Positions 35,175-44,390 are shown, counted from the stretch's first letter. The stretch: DNA of 64,000 nt from Desulfosudis oleivorans (GCA_020723305.1 DYJC01000009.1:1-64000); one strand, 5' to 3'. Made by a program: numbers and translations. The notes: generated by a model from the letters alone, not told the origin.

Positions 35175-36842
35175 CTAAAAGTCGGAAAGATTCTGATAAA
35201 AAATCACCGTGGCCGGGCTGGTAACCGTTGTATCCGTTACCACATTCACACAGGCTGGCTTGCCGGAGGCAACGGCCCGCTGAATGGCCGGTACGATCTC
35301 TTCATCACGGGTAACCAGTTCTCCATATCCTCCCAGGCCTTCCACCATTTTTTCATAATTCCGCATGCCCAGTTCCGCACAGGTACATCGTTCGGACCCG
35401 ATACTCATTCTCTGGGAATGTTTGATCATTCCCCATGCGCAGTCATTATTCACTACGCAAATAATCGGAATATTATGACGGACTGCTGTATCAAATTCCA
35501 TGCTGTTGAATCCAAAGGAACCGTCACCATTCAACACAATGACCGGCTTGTCCGGATGAGCCAGTTTGGCGGTCAGGGCAAAAGGAATGCCGGTTCCAAG
35601 ACATCCCAGAAGTGCTCCGGCAGGAATCTGAACCCCTGCCTTGTTGGATGAAAGAAATCCAGCCAGACCATAGTAGCTGGTGTCGCCGCCGTCCGCTACA
35701 TAGAAGGCATCGGTTCCAAACACTTCCTGAATTTTGGCCACCAGCCGGTTGGGATGAATGGGATAAGAAGGTTTGGATCTCTGCTCCAGTTCGGTTGTCA
35801 TAAAAGCTGCATACGCATTCCGGAGATTTTTTTCCCATACCACATGCTCCCGTTTTTCAACCAGGGGAATCAGCCGGTTCAAAACCTCGTTCACATCACC
35901 CACAAGACCCACATCCGAAGACCGGTTCCGGTCAATCTCACTGGGATCGATATCGATCCGGATCAGTTTTGCATCCGGAAACAACCGCCCGGATTGCAGA
36001 ACCCAGTTAAACCGTATTCCCACGGCAACAACCACATCTGCCTGGGGAAGACCGGTCAGGATACCGGTAAACCCGCCATCGGAAATACAGAGGGGATGAT
36101 TATCCGGAACAGCTCCCCGCCCATTGTTCATCAAGGCAAAAGGAATCCCTGTTTTTTCGATGAAATTGGCCAGGGAGAGATCGCAGCAGCTCATTCCGAC
36201 ACCGCTTCCTCCTAACAAGATCGGCCGCCTGGCTGAATTGATCAGAGCCGCAGCATCGTTCAGCTCGGATTCCTCCGGAACCGTACATGACTTATGCGTT
36301 TTCCGTTTGGGCATGGGTACCTCTTTCTCCTCCACCGCAACAGAAAGAATATCCGGCGGCAATTCCAGAAAAACAGGTCCCGGTCGCCCCGTTGTAGCCT
36401 GCCGGAAGGCAATGGAGAGATATTCCGGAATCCGTTTCGTGTCATAGCATGTCGCACACCATTTGGTGATGGGTTTCACCATGTCGATCTGATTCATCTC
36501 CTGAAGTGCTCCGGTCAGGTCATCCCGCAGGGGATGCCTTCCGCAAAGCACTACCAAAGGTGCATTGTCCAGATAGGCATTGGCGATTCCGGTCAGGGAA
36601 TTGGTGAATCCAGGCCCGGCAGTCACCAGACAGACCCCCGGATCTCCGGTATAAATCGACCAGGCATGGGCCATCATGGCCGAAGCCTGTTCATGCCGGT
36701 TGTCAATGGTGCGGATGTTGTACTCCGTGAAACCATCCAGAATGGTTTCAATATGCCCGCCTGAAATGGTAAATACGATACGGACGTTCTCCATCTCTTT
36801 CATGTATTTTGCAACAAGGTGTCCACCGGTTATTTTTGGCAT
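35175..36842 (-). CDS. ThDP-dependent lyase/decarboxylase, acetolactate synthase-like (2-hydroxyacyl-CoA lyase candidate)
   Basis: The 555-residue protein has all three domains of the acetolactate-synthase-like ThDP family. The activating Glu is in NRHEQASAMMAHAWS, the middle domain contains LGGSGVGM, and the ThDP/Mg motif is NGDGSFGFNSMEFDTA ending in VVNND. Family relatives include acetolactate synthase, oxalyl-CoA decarboxylase and 2-hydroxyacyl-CoA lyase. There is no regulatory subunit nearby and two acyl-CoA ligases are close by, so a lyase or decarboxylase acting on a CoA thioester is the better guess. Cleavage would give formyl-CoA and an aldehyde, which the neighbouring alcohol dehydrogenase could process. 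That pathway is inference. Confidence 0.9.
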   Translation of the reverse strand: MPKITGGHLVAKYMKEMENVRIVFTISGGHIETILDGFTEYNIRTIDNRHEQASAMMAHAWSIYTGDPGVCLVTAGPGFTNSLTGIANAYLDNAPLVVLCGRHPLRDDLTGALQEMNQIDMVKPITKWCATCYDTKRIPEYLSIAFRQATTGRPGPVFLELPPDILSVAVEEKEVPMPKRKTHKSCTVPEESELNDAAALINSARRPILLGGSGVGMSCCDLSLANFIEKTGIPFALMNNGRGAVPDNHPLCISDGGFTGILTGLPQADVVVAVGIRFNWVLQSGRLFPDAKLIRIDIDPSEIDRNRSSDVGLVGDVNEVLNRLIPLVEKREHVVWEKNLRNAYAAFMTTELEQRSKPSYPIHPNRLVAKIQEVFGTDAFYVADGGDTSYYGLAGFLSSNKAGVQIPAGALLGCLGTGIPFALTAKLAHPDKPVIVLNGDGSFGFNSMEFDTAVRHNIPIICVVNNDCAWGMIKHSQRMSIGSERCTCAELGMRNYEKMVEGLGGYGELVTRDEEIVPAIQRAVASGKPACVNVVTDTTVTSPATVIFYQNLSDF

Positions 36843-36892
36843 GATTTCCTCCGTTGTATTGTTTTGAGCATCTCTGCTCGATCTGTTCCGTA

Positions 36893-37249
36893 TTACAGTA
36901 CCTTCTTGATTCCATCCTCAAACCACTGTGCATACACACTCATTCCTTCTACCCGCAGCTTTCCCTGAGCAGCCGCCAGAAAAGATGCATCCTTTTTTTT
37001 ACTTGTCATGACGGAAAAACCGGTTTTCACATCCTGCCAGATGAGTGCCACATCAAAGATCTTCTGATCTCCGGTCAAAGAGGTGATTTTCCCCTTGTCA
37101 AAAATAAACATCCGGGCGACTTTTCCATCAGCTGTTTTGATCAGGATCTTTGCACTGATTTTCCGGATATATTTTTTAAAGGACTGATTGGTGAAGGAAG
37201 CCATTTTCAGGATTCCATAAAGTGCGAAAAGAAGTAATGAAAATCTCAT
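36893..37249 (-). CDS. Small SCP2-like protein
   Basis: The 118-residue protein from ATG 37249 has a hydrophobic N-terminus (FSLLLFALYGILKMASF). A compact domain follows, with strands KISAKILIKTADGKVARMF, a conserved-looking KGKITSLTG turn and a final helix LRVEGMSVYAQWFEDGI. The pattern suggests the SCP-2 sterol-transfer/lipid-binding fold, but the match is by eye and weak. It lies between the ThDP enzyme and the alcohol dehydrogenase, so it may bind a hydrophobic substrate of the cluster. Confidence 0.6.
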   Translation of the reverse strand: MRFSLLLFALYGILKMASFTNQSFKKYIRKISAKILIKTADGKVARMFIFDKGKITSLTGDQKIFDVALIWQDVKTGFSVMTSKKKDASFLAAAQGKLRVEGMSVYAQWFEDGIKKVL

Positions 37250-37299
37250 GTTCTCTCCTTGTACAGGTTCATCATGCGGTTCGATCACATGAAAACAGT

Positions 37300-38523
37300 T
37301 TATTGGATAAAAGAAACCACTGTCTTAACGGCCTTGTGTTTACCTTTGTTCAGATTCACCTGAATCATCTGTTCGTATTCTTCAAGCCTAAACTTATGGG
37401 TTACCAGGATATCGGCCTGTATTTTTTTCTGATCCAGTAATTCAAGGGCAACATCAAACACATGCGGATCTTCTCCTTGATAGGAAACCCGGCCATACGC
37501 ATAGACACCTTTTATTGTCTGCAATTTGAGCCACAAAGGCGTCAGATCCAGCTTTACATCTCCGGCAATCCCGACAACGCTCAAAACCCCCATGGCGGAA
37601 AGAAGTCTCATGGCCATATTCAAGGTCGCTGAATTACCCACCGTATCAAAAATCCGGTGGAAACCGCCCATCAGGATCTCTTTTCCGATCATCGGTTTGT
37701 AAACAGATGCCTTGCTGATCCTGGCAGCCGCATGATACACATTCCGGGACTTTATCCATTCATCCGCACCCAGACGCAATCCAAGTTTAGCAGCAAATGG
37801 GGATGGTTCGATCATTGAAATATGGCAATCCGGTGACAGATACCGAATGGATTGAATGATCAGGTTTCCGATAACTCCCCCTCCGATCACCAGGGCTCTT
37901 TCACCTTTCAAGGGCAGATTGTCAAAGACCGCTTGCAAGGCAACGGAAACCGGCTCGGTCATTACCGCGGATTCAAGAGACATCCCTTCCGGGATTCTGT
38001 GAAGCTGGCTTTTATGCGCCACGAGATATGGCGCAAAGCCGCCGTTCATGCCACGGGTGATGCCGATGAACATCCCCGGCGGAAGATTGCCCTTTGCCGT
38101 ATTTTCACAATTACCGCCCCTTCCGTTCCGGCAGCTTGCGCAAGGTGGAGAGATTTCACGGGCCGCGCATCCCAGCACCGGATTGATCGCCACCCGGTCA
38201 CCGGAACGGAATTCCTGTACCCCGGAACCCGCCTCGGCAATTTCCCCGACAATTTCATGGCCGGTTATACAGGGAAATGAAGTGAAAGGAGATGCAGTCG
38301 GAGAATCGTGCAGCAGAATCAGGTTCAGGTCACTTCCACAAAAACCGCAGTACGCTGTCTTGATTTTTACCCAGTCTTTGGAGGGAAGTGCGGGTTCCGG
38401 AATGTCAACAACCTGCACGGTTCGGACCGGACCCTTGTAAAAAACCTGGTTTCCGAAAACCGCTCTCAGGCTCTTGGCGGCAATAAATTGTGGAACAGTT
38501 ACGTGAAATTGTAATGCCTTCAA
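37300..38523 (-). CDS. Zinc-dependent medium-chain alcohol dehydrogenase
   Basis: This MDR protein has the catalytic-zinc segment YCGFCGSDLN, GHEIVGEIAEAGSGV, a structural-zinc-like Cys cluster (CASCRNGRGGNCEN) and the NAD-binding VIGGGVIGNLIIQS. It should interconvert an alcohol or hydroxyacyl compound and its carbonyl. The best start is TTG 38523, seven bases after AGGGGG, giving 407 residues. A frame opening at 38613 would extend across the probable regulatory region. It is the first gene of the minus-strand cluster, divergent from the TetR gene. Confidence 0.9.
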   Translation of the reverse strand: MKALQFHVTVPQFIAAKSLRAVFGNQVFYKGPVRTVQVVDIPEPALPSKDWVKIKTAYCGFCGSDLNLILLHDSPTASPFTSFPCITGHEIVGEIAEAGSGVQEFRSGDRVAINPVLGCAAREISPPCASCRNGRGGNCENTAKGNLPPGMFIGITRGMNGGFAPYLVAHKSQLHRIPEGMSLESAVMTEPVSVALQAVFDNLPLKGERALVIGGGVIGNLIIQSIRYLSPDCHISMIEPSPFAAKLGLRLGADEWIKSRNVYHAAARISKASVYKPMIGKEILMGGFHRIFDTVGNSATLNMAMRLLSAMGVLSVVGIAGDVKLDLTPLWLKLQTIKGVYAYGRVSYQGEDPHVFDVALELLDQKKIQADILVTHKFRLEEYEQMIQVNLNKGKHKAVKTVVSFIQ

Positions 38524-38569
38524 TTCGACCCCCTGTTCATGATGTGAAGTGATTGTTGTCTCTGAATAC

Positions 38570-38581
38570 GAACTAAAGTTC
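38570..38581. promoter_or_regulatory. Candidate TetR operator
   Basis: GAACT-AA-AGTTC is a perfect short palindrome 47 bp upstream of the dehydrogenase start, in the divergent region shared with the TetR gene. A second palindrome, ATTTAT-C-ATAAAT, lies at 38623-38635. Either could be the regulator's binding site. Confidence 0.35.
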
Positions 38582-38713
38582 ATTTTGTCAACAAAAATTA
38601 TTTCGTTTAACATTGATTAGTTATTTATCATAAATGAATAAAGGTTCATATAATTGTGATTGACAAGACCAACCCTGCTGTATATATATTGCCCCACACA
38701 AAAAGAGGAACCA

Positions 38714-39322
38714 ATGACATCTGTAAGAGCGCCGCAACAAAAACGCAGCATTCAAACCAAGGCCCGGATCATGAAAGCCGCATTCCATCTCTTTGCATCC
38801 AAGGGAATTCATGGAACCAATTCCAAAGAGATTGTGAAAACCGCCGGTGTCTCCATCGGCAGTTTCTACTCCTATTTTAAAAATAAAAAAGCGCTCCTCC
38901 TTGAAATGCTGGATGACTACCTGGACCGCCACTACTCCATGATCTGGCAGCATCTGGATATTTTTTCCATTGATCAATTAAGACGTGAGGACGTAAAGGC
39001 AATTCTGACCAATGTGTTTCAGGCGTATGATATTTCTCCTGAATTTCATCGGCAGACCCATGCCCTTCGGTATTCTGATCCGGATATCCGCCGAATCTAT
39101 GACAAGGAAAGGGAGCGGGAAGTCAGCCAGGTCGGATTTCTTCTCGAAAACAATAAAAAACGACTGCGTATCAAAGATATTACTGCTGCGGCAATTGTCA
39201 TCCACAATGCCGTTGAAAACGTAGCCCATACCGCAAAGTTCATCGGTTCCGGAAAAATCGATGAAGCACGGCTGATTAATGAACTGACAGATATGGTTTA
39301 CTGCTTTGTCCTGGCCGAATAG
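38714..39322 (+). CDS. TetR-family transcriptional regulator
   Basis: The 202-residue regulator has the TetR N-terminal HTH (ARIMKAAFHLFASKGIHGTNSKEIVKTAGVSIGSFYSYFKNKKALL, described as residues ~16-60). A helical ligand-binding domain follows. The ATG at 38714 follows AGAGGAACCA. It is divergent from the dehydrogenase-led minus-strand cluster, so it most likely represses that cluster in response to a substrate or acyl-CoA. The downstream Fe-S protein gene begins 17 bp after it. Confidence 0.92.
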   Translation: MTSVRAPQQKRSIQTKARIMKAAFHLFASKGIHGTNSKEIVKTAGVSIGSFYSYFKNKKALLLEMLDDYLDRHYSMIWQHLDIFSIDQLRREDVKAILTNVFQAYDISPEFHRQTHALRYSDPDIRRIYDKEREREVSQVGFLLENNKKRLRIKDITAAAIVIHNAVENVAHTAKFIGSGKIDEARLINELTDMVYCFVLAE

Positions 39323-39339
39323 AAAAGGACCATTTGCTC

Positions 39340-40146
39340 ATGTCACGAATCAACAATCCCATGGAAATTTTTAAACTTCTCAATGGGTCAAACTGCAGAG
39401 AATGCGGTGAGAAAACCTGCCTGGCTTTTGCCGTGGCGGTCTTTAAAGATAAAAAACCAATTCGTGCGTGTCCTCACCTCCCGGCGGAAGTGATCGCCCG
39501 TTATGGCGGAGAAACCGAAAAACCAGACACCATTGATGAAAACAAAGCAAAAGCGGTTGAAGCCCTGAAACAAAAAATCCCTTCCATCGATCTGGCAGAA
39601 ACTGCAAGACGCCTGGGCGCTTTATTTTCCAACAACCAGTTAACCATCAAGGTTTTTGGCAAAAATTTCAGTGTGGACGCTACCGGCGCTCTTTCATCTG
39701 ACATCCATATCAATGCCTGGGTCGCCTTCCCGGTACTGAATTATATCCTCAGCGGGTCTGGAACTGCTCCATCCGGAAACTGGATTACCTTTCGGGAGCT
39801 GAGCGGCGGGCCTCCCCGGTATGCTCATTTTCAGCAGCGTTGTGAAAAACCCCTGAAACAGGTCGCTGACACCTATACGGATCTGTTCAGGGATATGCTG
39901 GAAATTTTTGACGGAAAGCAGAACTCCGGCCATCTTGATTCAGATGTCTCGATTGTGCTTCATCCATTGCCTCTTTTTCCGATTCAGATTTGCTACTGGC
40001 GACCGGAAGAGGGCATTGAATCCAGCCTTCATATCTATTTTGATTCCACATCCGATCAAAATCTTGATATTGAATCCATCTATACAATGTGCGAAGGAGT
40101 TGCCACCATGTTTGAAAAGATCTCCCTGCGGCACGGAGCAAAATAG
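39340..40146 (+). CDS. DUF3786 protein with an N-terminal [4Fe-4S] domain
   Basis: The 268-residue protein begins with a four-Cys Fe-S motif (NCRECGEKTC at about 19-28, then ACPH at about 48), like the Fe-S domain of corrinoid/iron-sulfur proteins and of ACS-associated proteins. A DUF3786 domain fills the rest (INAWVAFPVLNYILSG, FRELSGGPPRYAHF, LHPLPLFPIQICYW). DUF3786 proteins are found in anaerobes and probably handle methyl or redox chemistry, but no function is established. ATG 39340 has AAAAGGA upstream. It follows the TetR gene by 17 bp and may be co-transcribed with it. Confidence 0.88.
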   Translation: MSRINNPMEIFKLLNGSNCRECGEKTCLAFAVAVFKDKKPIRACPHLPAEVIARYGGETEKPDTIDENKAKAVEALKQKIPSIDLAETARRLGALFSNNQLTIKVFGKNFSVDATGALSSDIHINAWVAFPVLNYILSGSGTAPSGNWITFRELSGGPPRYAHFQQRCEKPLKQVADTYTDLFRDMLEIFDGKQNSGHLDSDVSIVLHPLPLFPIQICYWRPEEGIESSLHIYFDSTSDQNLDIESIYTMCEGVATMFEKISLRHGAK

Positions 40147-40223
40147 ATCCTAACCTCAACATTTGCCAATATCAAAAAGTAAAAATTATCGGTACATTAT
40201 TCATAAAATGACATAAATTTGAC

Positions 40224-40252
40224 TTGACAATATAATAAAAATTGTATTTAAT
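40224..40252 (+). promoter_or_regulatory. Sigma-70-type promoter of the cytochrome operon
   Basis: TTGACA and TTTAAT are spaced by 17 bp in a very AT-rich stretch, about 165 bp before the octahaem gene. The boxes match the consensus in 6/6 and 5/6 positions. Confidence 0.65.
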
Positions 40253-40418
40253 GTGCTTATATTTTCTGACACTCTCTTCCACACACAATGACACCAATTG
40301 GAAAAAAAGTCAGCTTTTAAGTTATTGAATAACTTATATATATAATTCTCATCTTTTTTAAAAATCTTTGTTTAATTCGCGCAGCAAACCTTTCTTTTCA
40401 CACAATGGGGAGGAGACA

Positions 40419-41705
40419 ATGAAATCCAATACACTCCGGGTAGTTATATCACTCGCATTACTTTCTGCATCTGTTTTATCGTTTTCTGCCTGCGAAACAG
40501 AAAAGCAGGTTGATATCAAACAAATAATATCCATGCAAAAAACTTTTGTTGGTTCAGATACCTGCAAAAAGTGTCATCTTGAACATTATGACTCATGGAA
40601 AATGACGCTTCATAGCCGAATGCTTCAGGATACTCAAAAAAATGCAGACGCGATAATAGTGGAGTTGAATGAAACAGAAATAAGAAAGGATCTTGCAAAA
40701 CTTGGAGATAAACTTAAGGTTCCTGCCGATCAGATCTATGTACCAAAAGCAGAGGATATAAAATATACAATCGGCAGCCAATGGAAACAGCGGTTCCTTG
40801 TTGAAAAAGAGGGGAAGCTCTATATATCACCCATACAATATAACGCCGAAACTCACCGCTGGGTTAATTATAATGAAGACAAATGGGACAAAAGACCATG
40901 GATAGAGAGTTGTGGCGGTTGCCATGCCACTGGCGTTGATCTTGAAAAGAACACTTTCAGTGAACCCGCTGTAAGTTGTGAAGCTTGTCATGGAAAAGGT
41001 TCATGGCATATTGCTCTTCCTAAAACAGCTGTTTTTGAAAAACGGCAAACCATCGTAAATCCTGCCAAGCTAACCTCAGGTACTGGAGTTCAGATTTGCG
41101 GATCATGCCATAACAGAGGCCGTTCAACAAAATCCAAAGAGGCCGAATGGGCTGTAGGCTATGAACCTGGCAAATCACTTGGAGCATACTTCAAATCAAC
41201 TTCATTTGCTGCAGGCGATACAAAACATGTTTATGCCAATGAATTTTCAAAAGGACATCACCAACAATATATAGACTGGGTTCAATCGAAGCATTACAAC
41301 GAAGGAGTAAATTGCACATCTTGCCACTATGTTCATCAGATCGGAGTACCTCCTACGAGGTCTCAGACCAAAGAAGCAGGATCAAAGCAGTGTCTGTCTT
41401 GTCATGATCTGATCAATAATAATCTGGCTCATTCCATTCACTCCTTTTCAAATTGTGTGGGTTGTCATATGCCGAGGATCGCATCAAGCGCAGAATCCGG
41501 AGACTTACACAGCCACGTTTTTGTAACTCTTTTGCCTCAGGATACACTCAATAACAAAGATGTTCCGAATTCATGCCAGACCTGTCACAAACATAAAAAT
41601 CAGGATTTGAAAGAACTTCAAACAGCCTGGGATGCGTTGGTAAAACTTCCAAAACCAGTAGGCAAAATGATCGAATCAATGTATTCTGAATCAGCCCGAC
41701 AATGA
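40419..41705 (+). CDS. Octahaem c-type cytochrome, probable lipoprotein
   Basis: The 428-residue exported protein has eight CxxCH haem sites (CKKCH, CGGCH, CEACH, CGSCH, CTSCH, CLSCH, CVGCH, CQTCH). Its start, FVGSDTCKKCHLEHYDSW, resembles cytochrome c554-like multihaem proteins. The signal peptide ends in SFSAC, a near-lipobox, so lipidation is possible. The start at 40419 follows GGGAGGAGAC. With the two downstream genes it forms a likely periplasmic electron-transfer module fed by a quinol-oxidising cytochrome b. The terminal acceptor or donor is unknown; no catalytic Lys-type haem motif (CxxCK) is seen. Confidence 0.92.
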   Translation: MKSNTLRVVISLALLSASVLSFSACETEKQVDIKQIISMQKTFVGSDTCKKCHLEHYDSWKMTLHSRMLQDTQKNADAIIVELNETEIRKDLAKLGDKLKVPADQIYVPKAEDIKYTIGSQWKQRFLVEKEGKLYISPIQYNAETHRWVNYNEDKWDKRPWIESCGGCHATGVDLEKNTFSEPAVSCEACHGKGSWHIALPKTAVFEKRQTIVNPAKLTSGTGVQICGSCHNRGRSTKSKEAEWAVGYEPGKSLGAYFKSTSFAAGDTKHVYANEFSKGHHQQYIDWVQSKHYNEGVNCTSCHYVHQIGVPPTRSQTKEAGSKQCLSCHDLINNNLAHSIHSFSNCVGCHMPRIASSAESGDLHSHVFVTLLPQDTLNNKDVPNSCQTCHKHKNQDLKELQTAWDALVKLPKPVGKMIESMYSESARQ

Positions 41706-41721
41706 CATGGGAGTCCCTGAA

Positions 41722-42414
41722 ATGAATGAAAATTATTTCAGATGGCGGCAGCGGTGCCTTATTGTATTGTTTATACTGATGTTGGCTGAGTTGATTGTTG
41801 TGACATCAACTGTTTTTTCCCAGGAAGAAGTCGCCTCAGCCATTAGGCGATACAAAGGATATGAGTCAAGCACTGGTTATTATGAAGAATTTGAGGTCAA
41901 GCCAAATCGGATTCGTCCTTTTGTCGGCGTATCCGAAGTAAAAAAAAGCGTGTTTTCTTATAGTCCTGCAGCATCAGAAGTCCGAGTTCGGACCAGATTA
42001 TCCGATTCACATTACGGAATCCGTTTTTACGAAAATCTTAGTTGCCAGTACTGCCACCCTGCAGAAGCTATGGATATACACACAACGCGTGCCAACCTTT
42101 CTTGCCGGCAGTGTCACGGCGCTGAACCAATTGCCAGTATCGAACACTATTATTCATCTCTCAATCCGATCCGCAAGCATGCCTATGTTTGTTCCAAGTG
42201 TCATGAAGGAGCCAGCGCTTCATTCGCTTCTTACATTGTTCACGAACCTGCGCCTGGTTCACCTGAGGCCAGAAAAACTTTTTCGGAATTATATTATGCT
42301 TACTGGTTCATGATGTTTCTTTTGACTGTGACCTTGGCATTTTTTATCCCTCATAGTTTTCTGGTGGGATTAAGAGAGCTAATAAAACAAATAGGAAAGT
42401 GGAGAAATCAATGA
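41722..42414 (+). CDS. Membrane-anchored trihaem cytochrome c
   Basis: The protein (about 230 residues) has an N-terminal membrane/signal segment (CLIVLFILMLAELIVVTSTVF), three CxxCH sites (CQYCH, CRQCH, CSKCH) and a C-terminal transmembrane helix (YWFMMFLLTVTLAFFIPHSFL). It is probably anchored on the periplasmic face and connects the cytochrome b to the octahaem protein. The start at 41722 has GGGAG eight bases upstream; an ATG at 41707 is an alternative. Its stop overlaps the next start as ATGA. Confidence 0.87.
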   Translation: MNENYFRWRQRCLIVLFILMLAELIVVTSTVFSQEEVASAIRRYKGYESSTGYYEEFEVKPNRIRPFVGVSEVKKSVFSYSPAASEVRVRTRLSDSHYGIRFYENLSCQYCHPAEAMDIHTTRANLSCRQCHGAEPIASIEHYYSSLNPIRKHAYVCSKCHEGASASFASYIVHEPAPGSPEARKTFSELYYAYWFMMFLLTVTLAFFIPHSFLVGLRELIKQIGKWRNQ

Positions 42415-43241
42415 TCGAAACAACGGTTATCAAAAGATTCAGCTTATCAGAACGATTGTTTCATTTTCTTCTAATGCTTTCATTTCTTATTCAATCAGCT
42501 ACAGGTTTTGGACGCTTATTTATAAACTCCAAGTGGGGGGAAAAAGTCTGTTACGTTTTTGGAGGATATGAAAATGCATCTTTAATCCATCACTTTGTAG
42601 GTGGAATCATGATTGCAGGTTTTTTACTGCATATCATTTTCCTCTTATTTAAAATCAACTGGCTTGATTTACGCCAAAGCTTATTTGGTCCGGATTCCCT
42701 GATTCCCAACTTTCAGGACATAAGACATCTTAGCCGGCAAATTCGTTGGCTTTTTGGAGTAGGAGATCACCCTCGATTTGATCGTTGGACTTACTGGGAA
42801 AAGTTTGACTACTGGGGGGTTTTCTGGGGTTTACCTCTCCTTGCAATCACAGGAATCATGCTTATCTACCCACTTTGGACGTGCCGGTTTGCACCAGGTT
42901 GGATATTAAATGTAGCTGCTCTTTTGCATAGAGCTGAAGCAATATTAGCAGTAAGCTATATTTTTATTGTTCATTTTTTTATCGGACATCTCAGGCCTGC
43001 AAGCTTCCCGATGAATGAAGCCATGTTTTCCGGCAATGTTGTATTGGGACAAGCCACAGAGGAAAAACCTGCTTGGATCGAACGTCTCAAGATGAAAGGA
43101 GCCATAGAAAAGATAAAAGCTCAACCTCCTTCACAGTGGTTTAGGGTTATATATTATGTGTTTGGTTATTCATCGATCTTGCTTGGAGTTTACTTGCTAA
43201 TTAACGGTATCATCTATAGCCGTTATATAAGACTTCATTGA
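42411..43241 (+). CDS. Cytochrome b (dihaem, FdnI/HyaC-like)
   Basis: The 276-residue membrane protein has four or more helices with His residues in helix positions typical of b-type haem ligation (RLFHFLLMLSFLIQSATGF, HHFVGGIMIAGFLLHIIFLL, LLHRAEAILAVSYIFIVHFFIGHLRP). It resembles the cytochrome b subunits of formate dehydrogenases and Ni-Fe hydrogenases. It would exchange electrons with the menaquinone pool and pass them to the trihaem and octahaem cytochromes encoded upstream. The GTG at 42399 is rejected in favour of ATG 42411, which follows GGAGA. Confidence 0.88.
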   Translation: MIETTVIKRFSLSERLFHFLLMLSFLIQSATGFGRLFINSKWGEKVCYVFGGYENASLIHHFVGGIMIAGFLLHIIFLLFKINWLDLRQSLFGPDSLIPNFQDIRHLSRQIRWLFGVGDHPRFDRWTYWEKFDYWGVFWGLPLLAITGIMLIYPLWTCRFAPGWILNVAALLHRAEAILAVSYIFIVHFFIGHLRPASFPMNEAMFSGNVVLGQATEEKPAWIERLKMKGAIEKIKAQPPSQWFRVIYYVFGYSSILLGVYLLINGIIYSRYIRLH

Positions 43242-43317
43242 TTGTATTGCTTTATCAATACCGTATCATCATCTAATAATTTTTTTCCATCAGAAGAAAG
43301 CCTATAAATGATACCTC

Positions 43318-44184
43318 CTATTTCCCTGCCAGAACAATCAGGATCGTTCCGCTGACCATCAGAAGAGCACCTGCGAATCGCATGGCTATATTCTTCTCCT
43401 TAAAAACATATCTCCCGTATATCACACTGAACAAGACACTAAGCCGCTTGATGGAGATCATGTAGGCTGCCTTGACCATGGAGATGGCTAAACTGTGGCA
43501 AAGGATCTGAAGGAAAAATAATAATCCGGCAACCATTCCTTTTTTATATTCTTTTTGAAAAATGCCGATATGGATTTTCCGAAAAACAAACAGCAGGAGC
43601 AGGATAGTCAGATTAAAAACCAAAAAAAAAGAGATGGAAAAAAACAAGGGTGAAGAATGAAGGATGGAAAGTTTTCCGACCACGGCTCCAAAGCTGTAAA
43701 CAAAGGCAACAATGATCATGATCCAGGAACCGGTTTCTTTCTTGATGGCCCGTATGGGCGCCAGAACAGACCAGCGATCTTTTTCAATATTCAAGACATA
43801 GCTGCCGGCACAGGTCAGCAGGATTCCTGTCATTCCCAAGATATCCGGCAATTCGTTTAAAAAAACATACCCGACCGGAATCATAAAGGTTGGTGTAAAC
43901 GCAAGATATGGAACGGTCAATGAAAGCGGCGATACCTTGATGGCTTTCATGTATAACAAAACACCGATAAAGTTGATGGGCAGGCTTGCGATAAAACTCC
44001 AGTAAAAAGCGGCATCCAGATCCGGAACTGGAACAAAAAAAATTGCGATGAAACAGGGTGGAAAACTGAAAAACAGAGGGTATGCGGTCATTTCCCAGAC
44101 GCTCCCATGGGAAAAGTGTTTTTTCACCCATGTGTCCTGGCTGGCAACCAATACAGCCGTCAAGATCGATAAAACAAACCACAC
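43318..44184 (-). CDS. DMT-superfamily (EamA) transporter
   Basis: This 288-residue protein has ten hydrophobic segments arranged as two EamA repeats. Typical landmarks are VLLYMKAIKVSPLSLTVPYLAFTPTFMIPVGY in the first half and YMISIKRLSVLFSVIYGRYVFKEK in the second (each given as one segment). EamA carriers export metabolites or amino acids; the substrate is not readable. It lies convergent to the cytochrome operon. A MITE-like repeat separates it from the Nudix gene upstream. Confidence 0.87.
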   Translation of the reverse strand: MWFVLSILTAVLVASQDTWVKKHFSHGSVWEMTAYPLFFSFPPCFIAIFFVPVPDLDAAFYWSFIASLPINFIGVLLYMKAIKVSPLSLTVPYLAFTPTFMIPVGYVFLNELPDILGMTGILLTCAGSYVLNIEKDRWSVLAPIRAIKKETGSWIMIIVAFVYSFGAVVGKLSILHSSPLFFSISFFLVFNLTILLLLFVFRKIHIGIFQKEYKKGMVAGLLFFLQILCHSLAISMVKAAYMISIKRLSVLFSVIYGRYVFKEKNIAMRFAGALLMVSGTILIVLAGK

Positions 44185-44248
44185 AGTACAAAATCCTCTC
44201 TCTGAATCGTTATGGAAATGGCATTTCTCCTTCGGTCGATAAAGCTTA

Positions 44249-44390
44249 GAACCAATTTCAAAAGTCTCTTGTTGTCATTCCGGCGAAGGCCGGAATCCAG
44301 AGAAGTGAAGTGATATCCTGTATTTTTAATTCGTTTCTGGACACCGGCCTTCGCCGGTGTGACGTTTTTTTATCGTTTTGAAATTGGTTC
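44249..44390. repeat. MITE-like inverted-repeat element, copy 2
   Basis: This 142-bp copy is bounded by GAACCAATTTCAAAA and the complement of GAACCAATTTCAAAA. Inner palindromic arms (CCGGCGAAGGCCGGAATCCAG, CACCGGCCTTCGCCGGTG) are more GC-rich and extended than in copy 1. It lies in the 224-bp gap between two same-strand genes. Confidence 0.85.
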
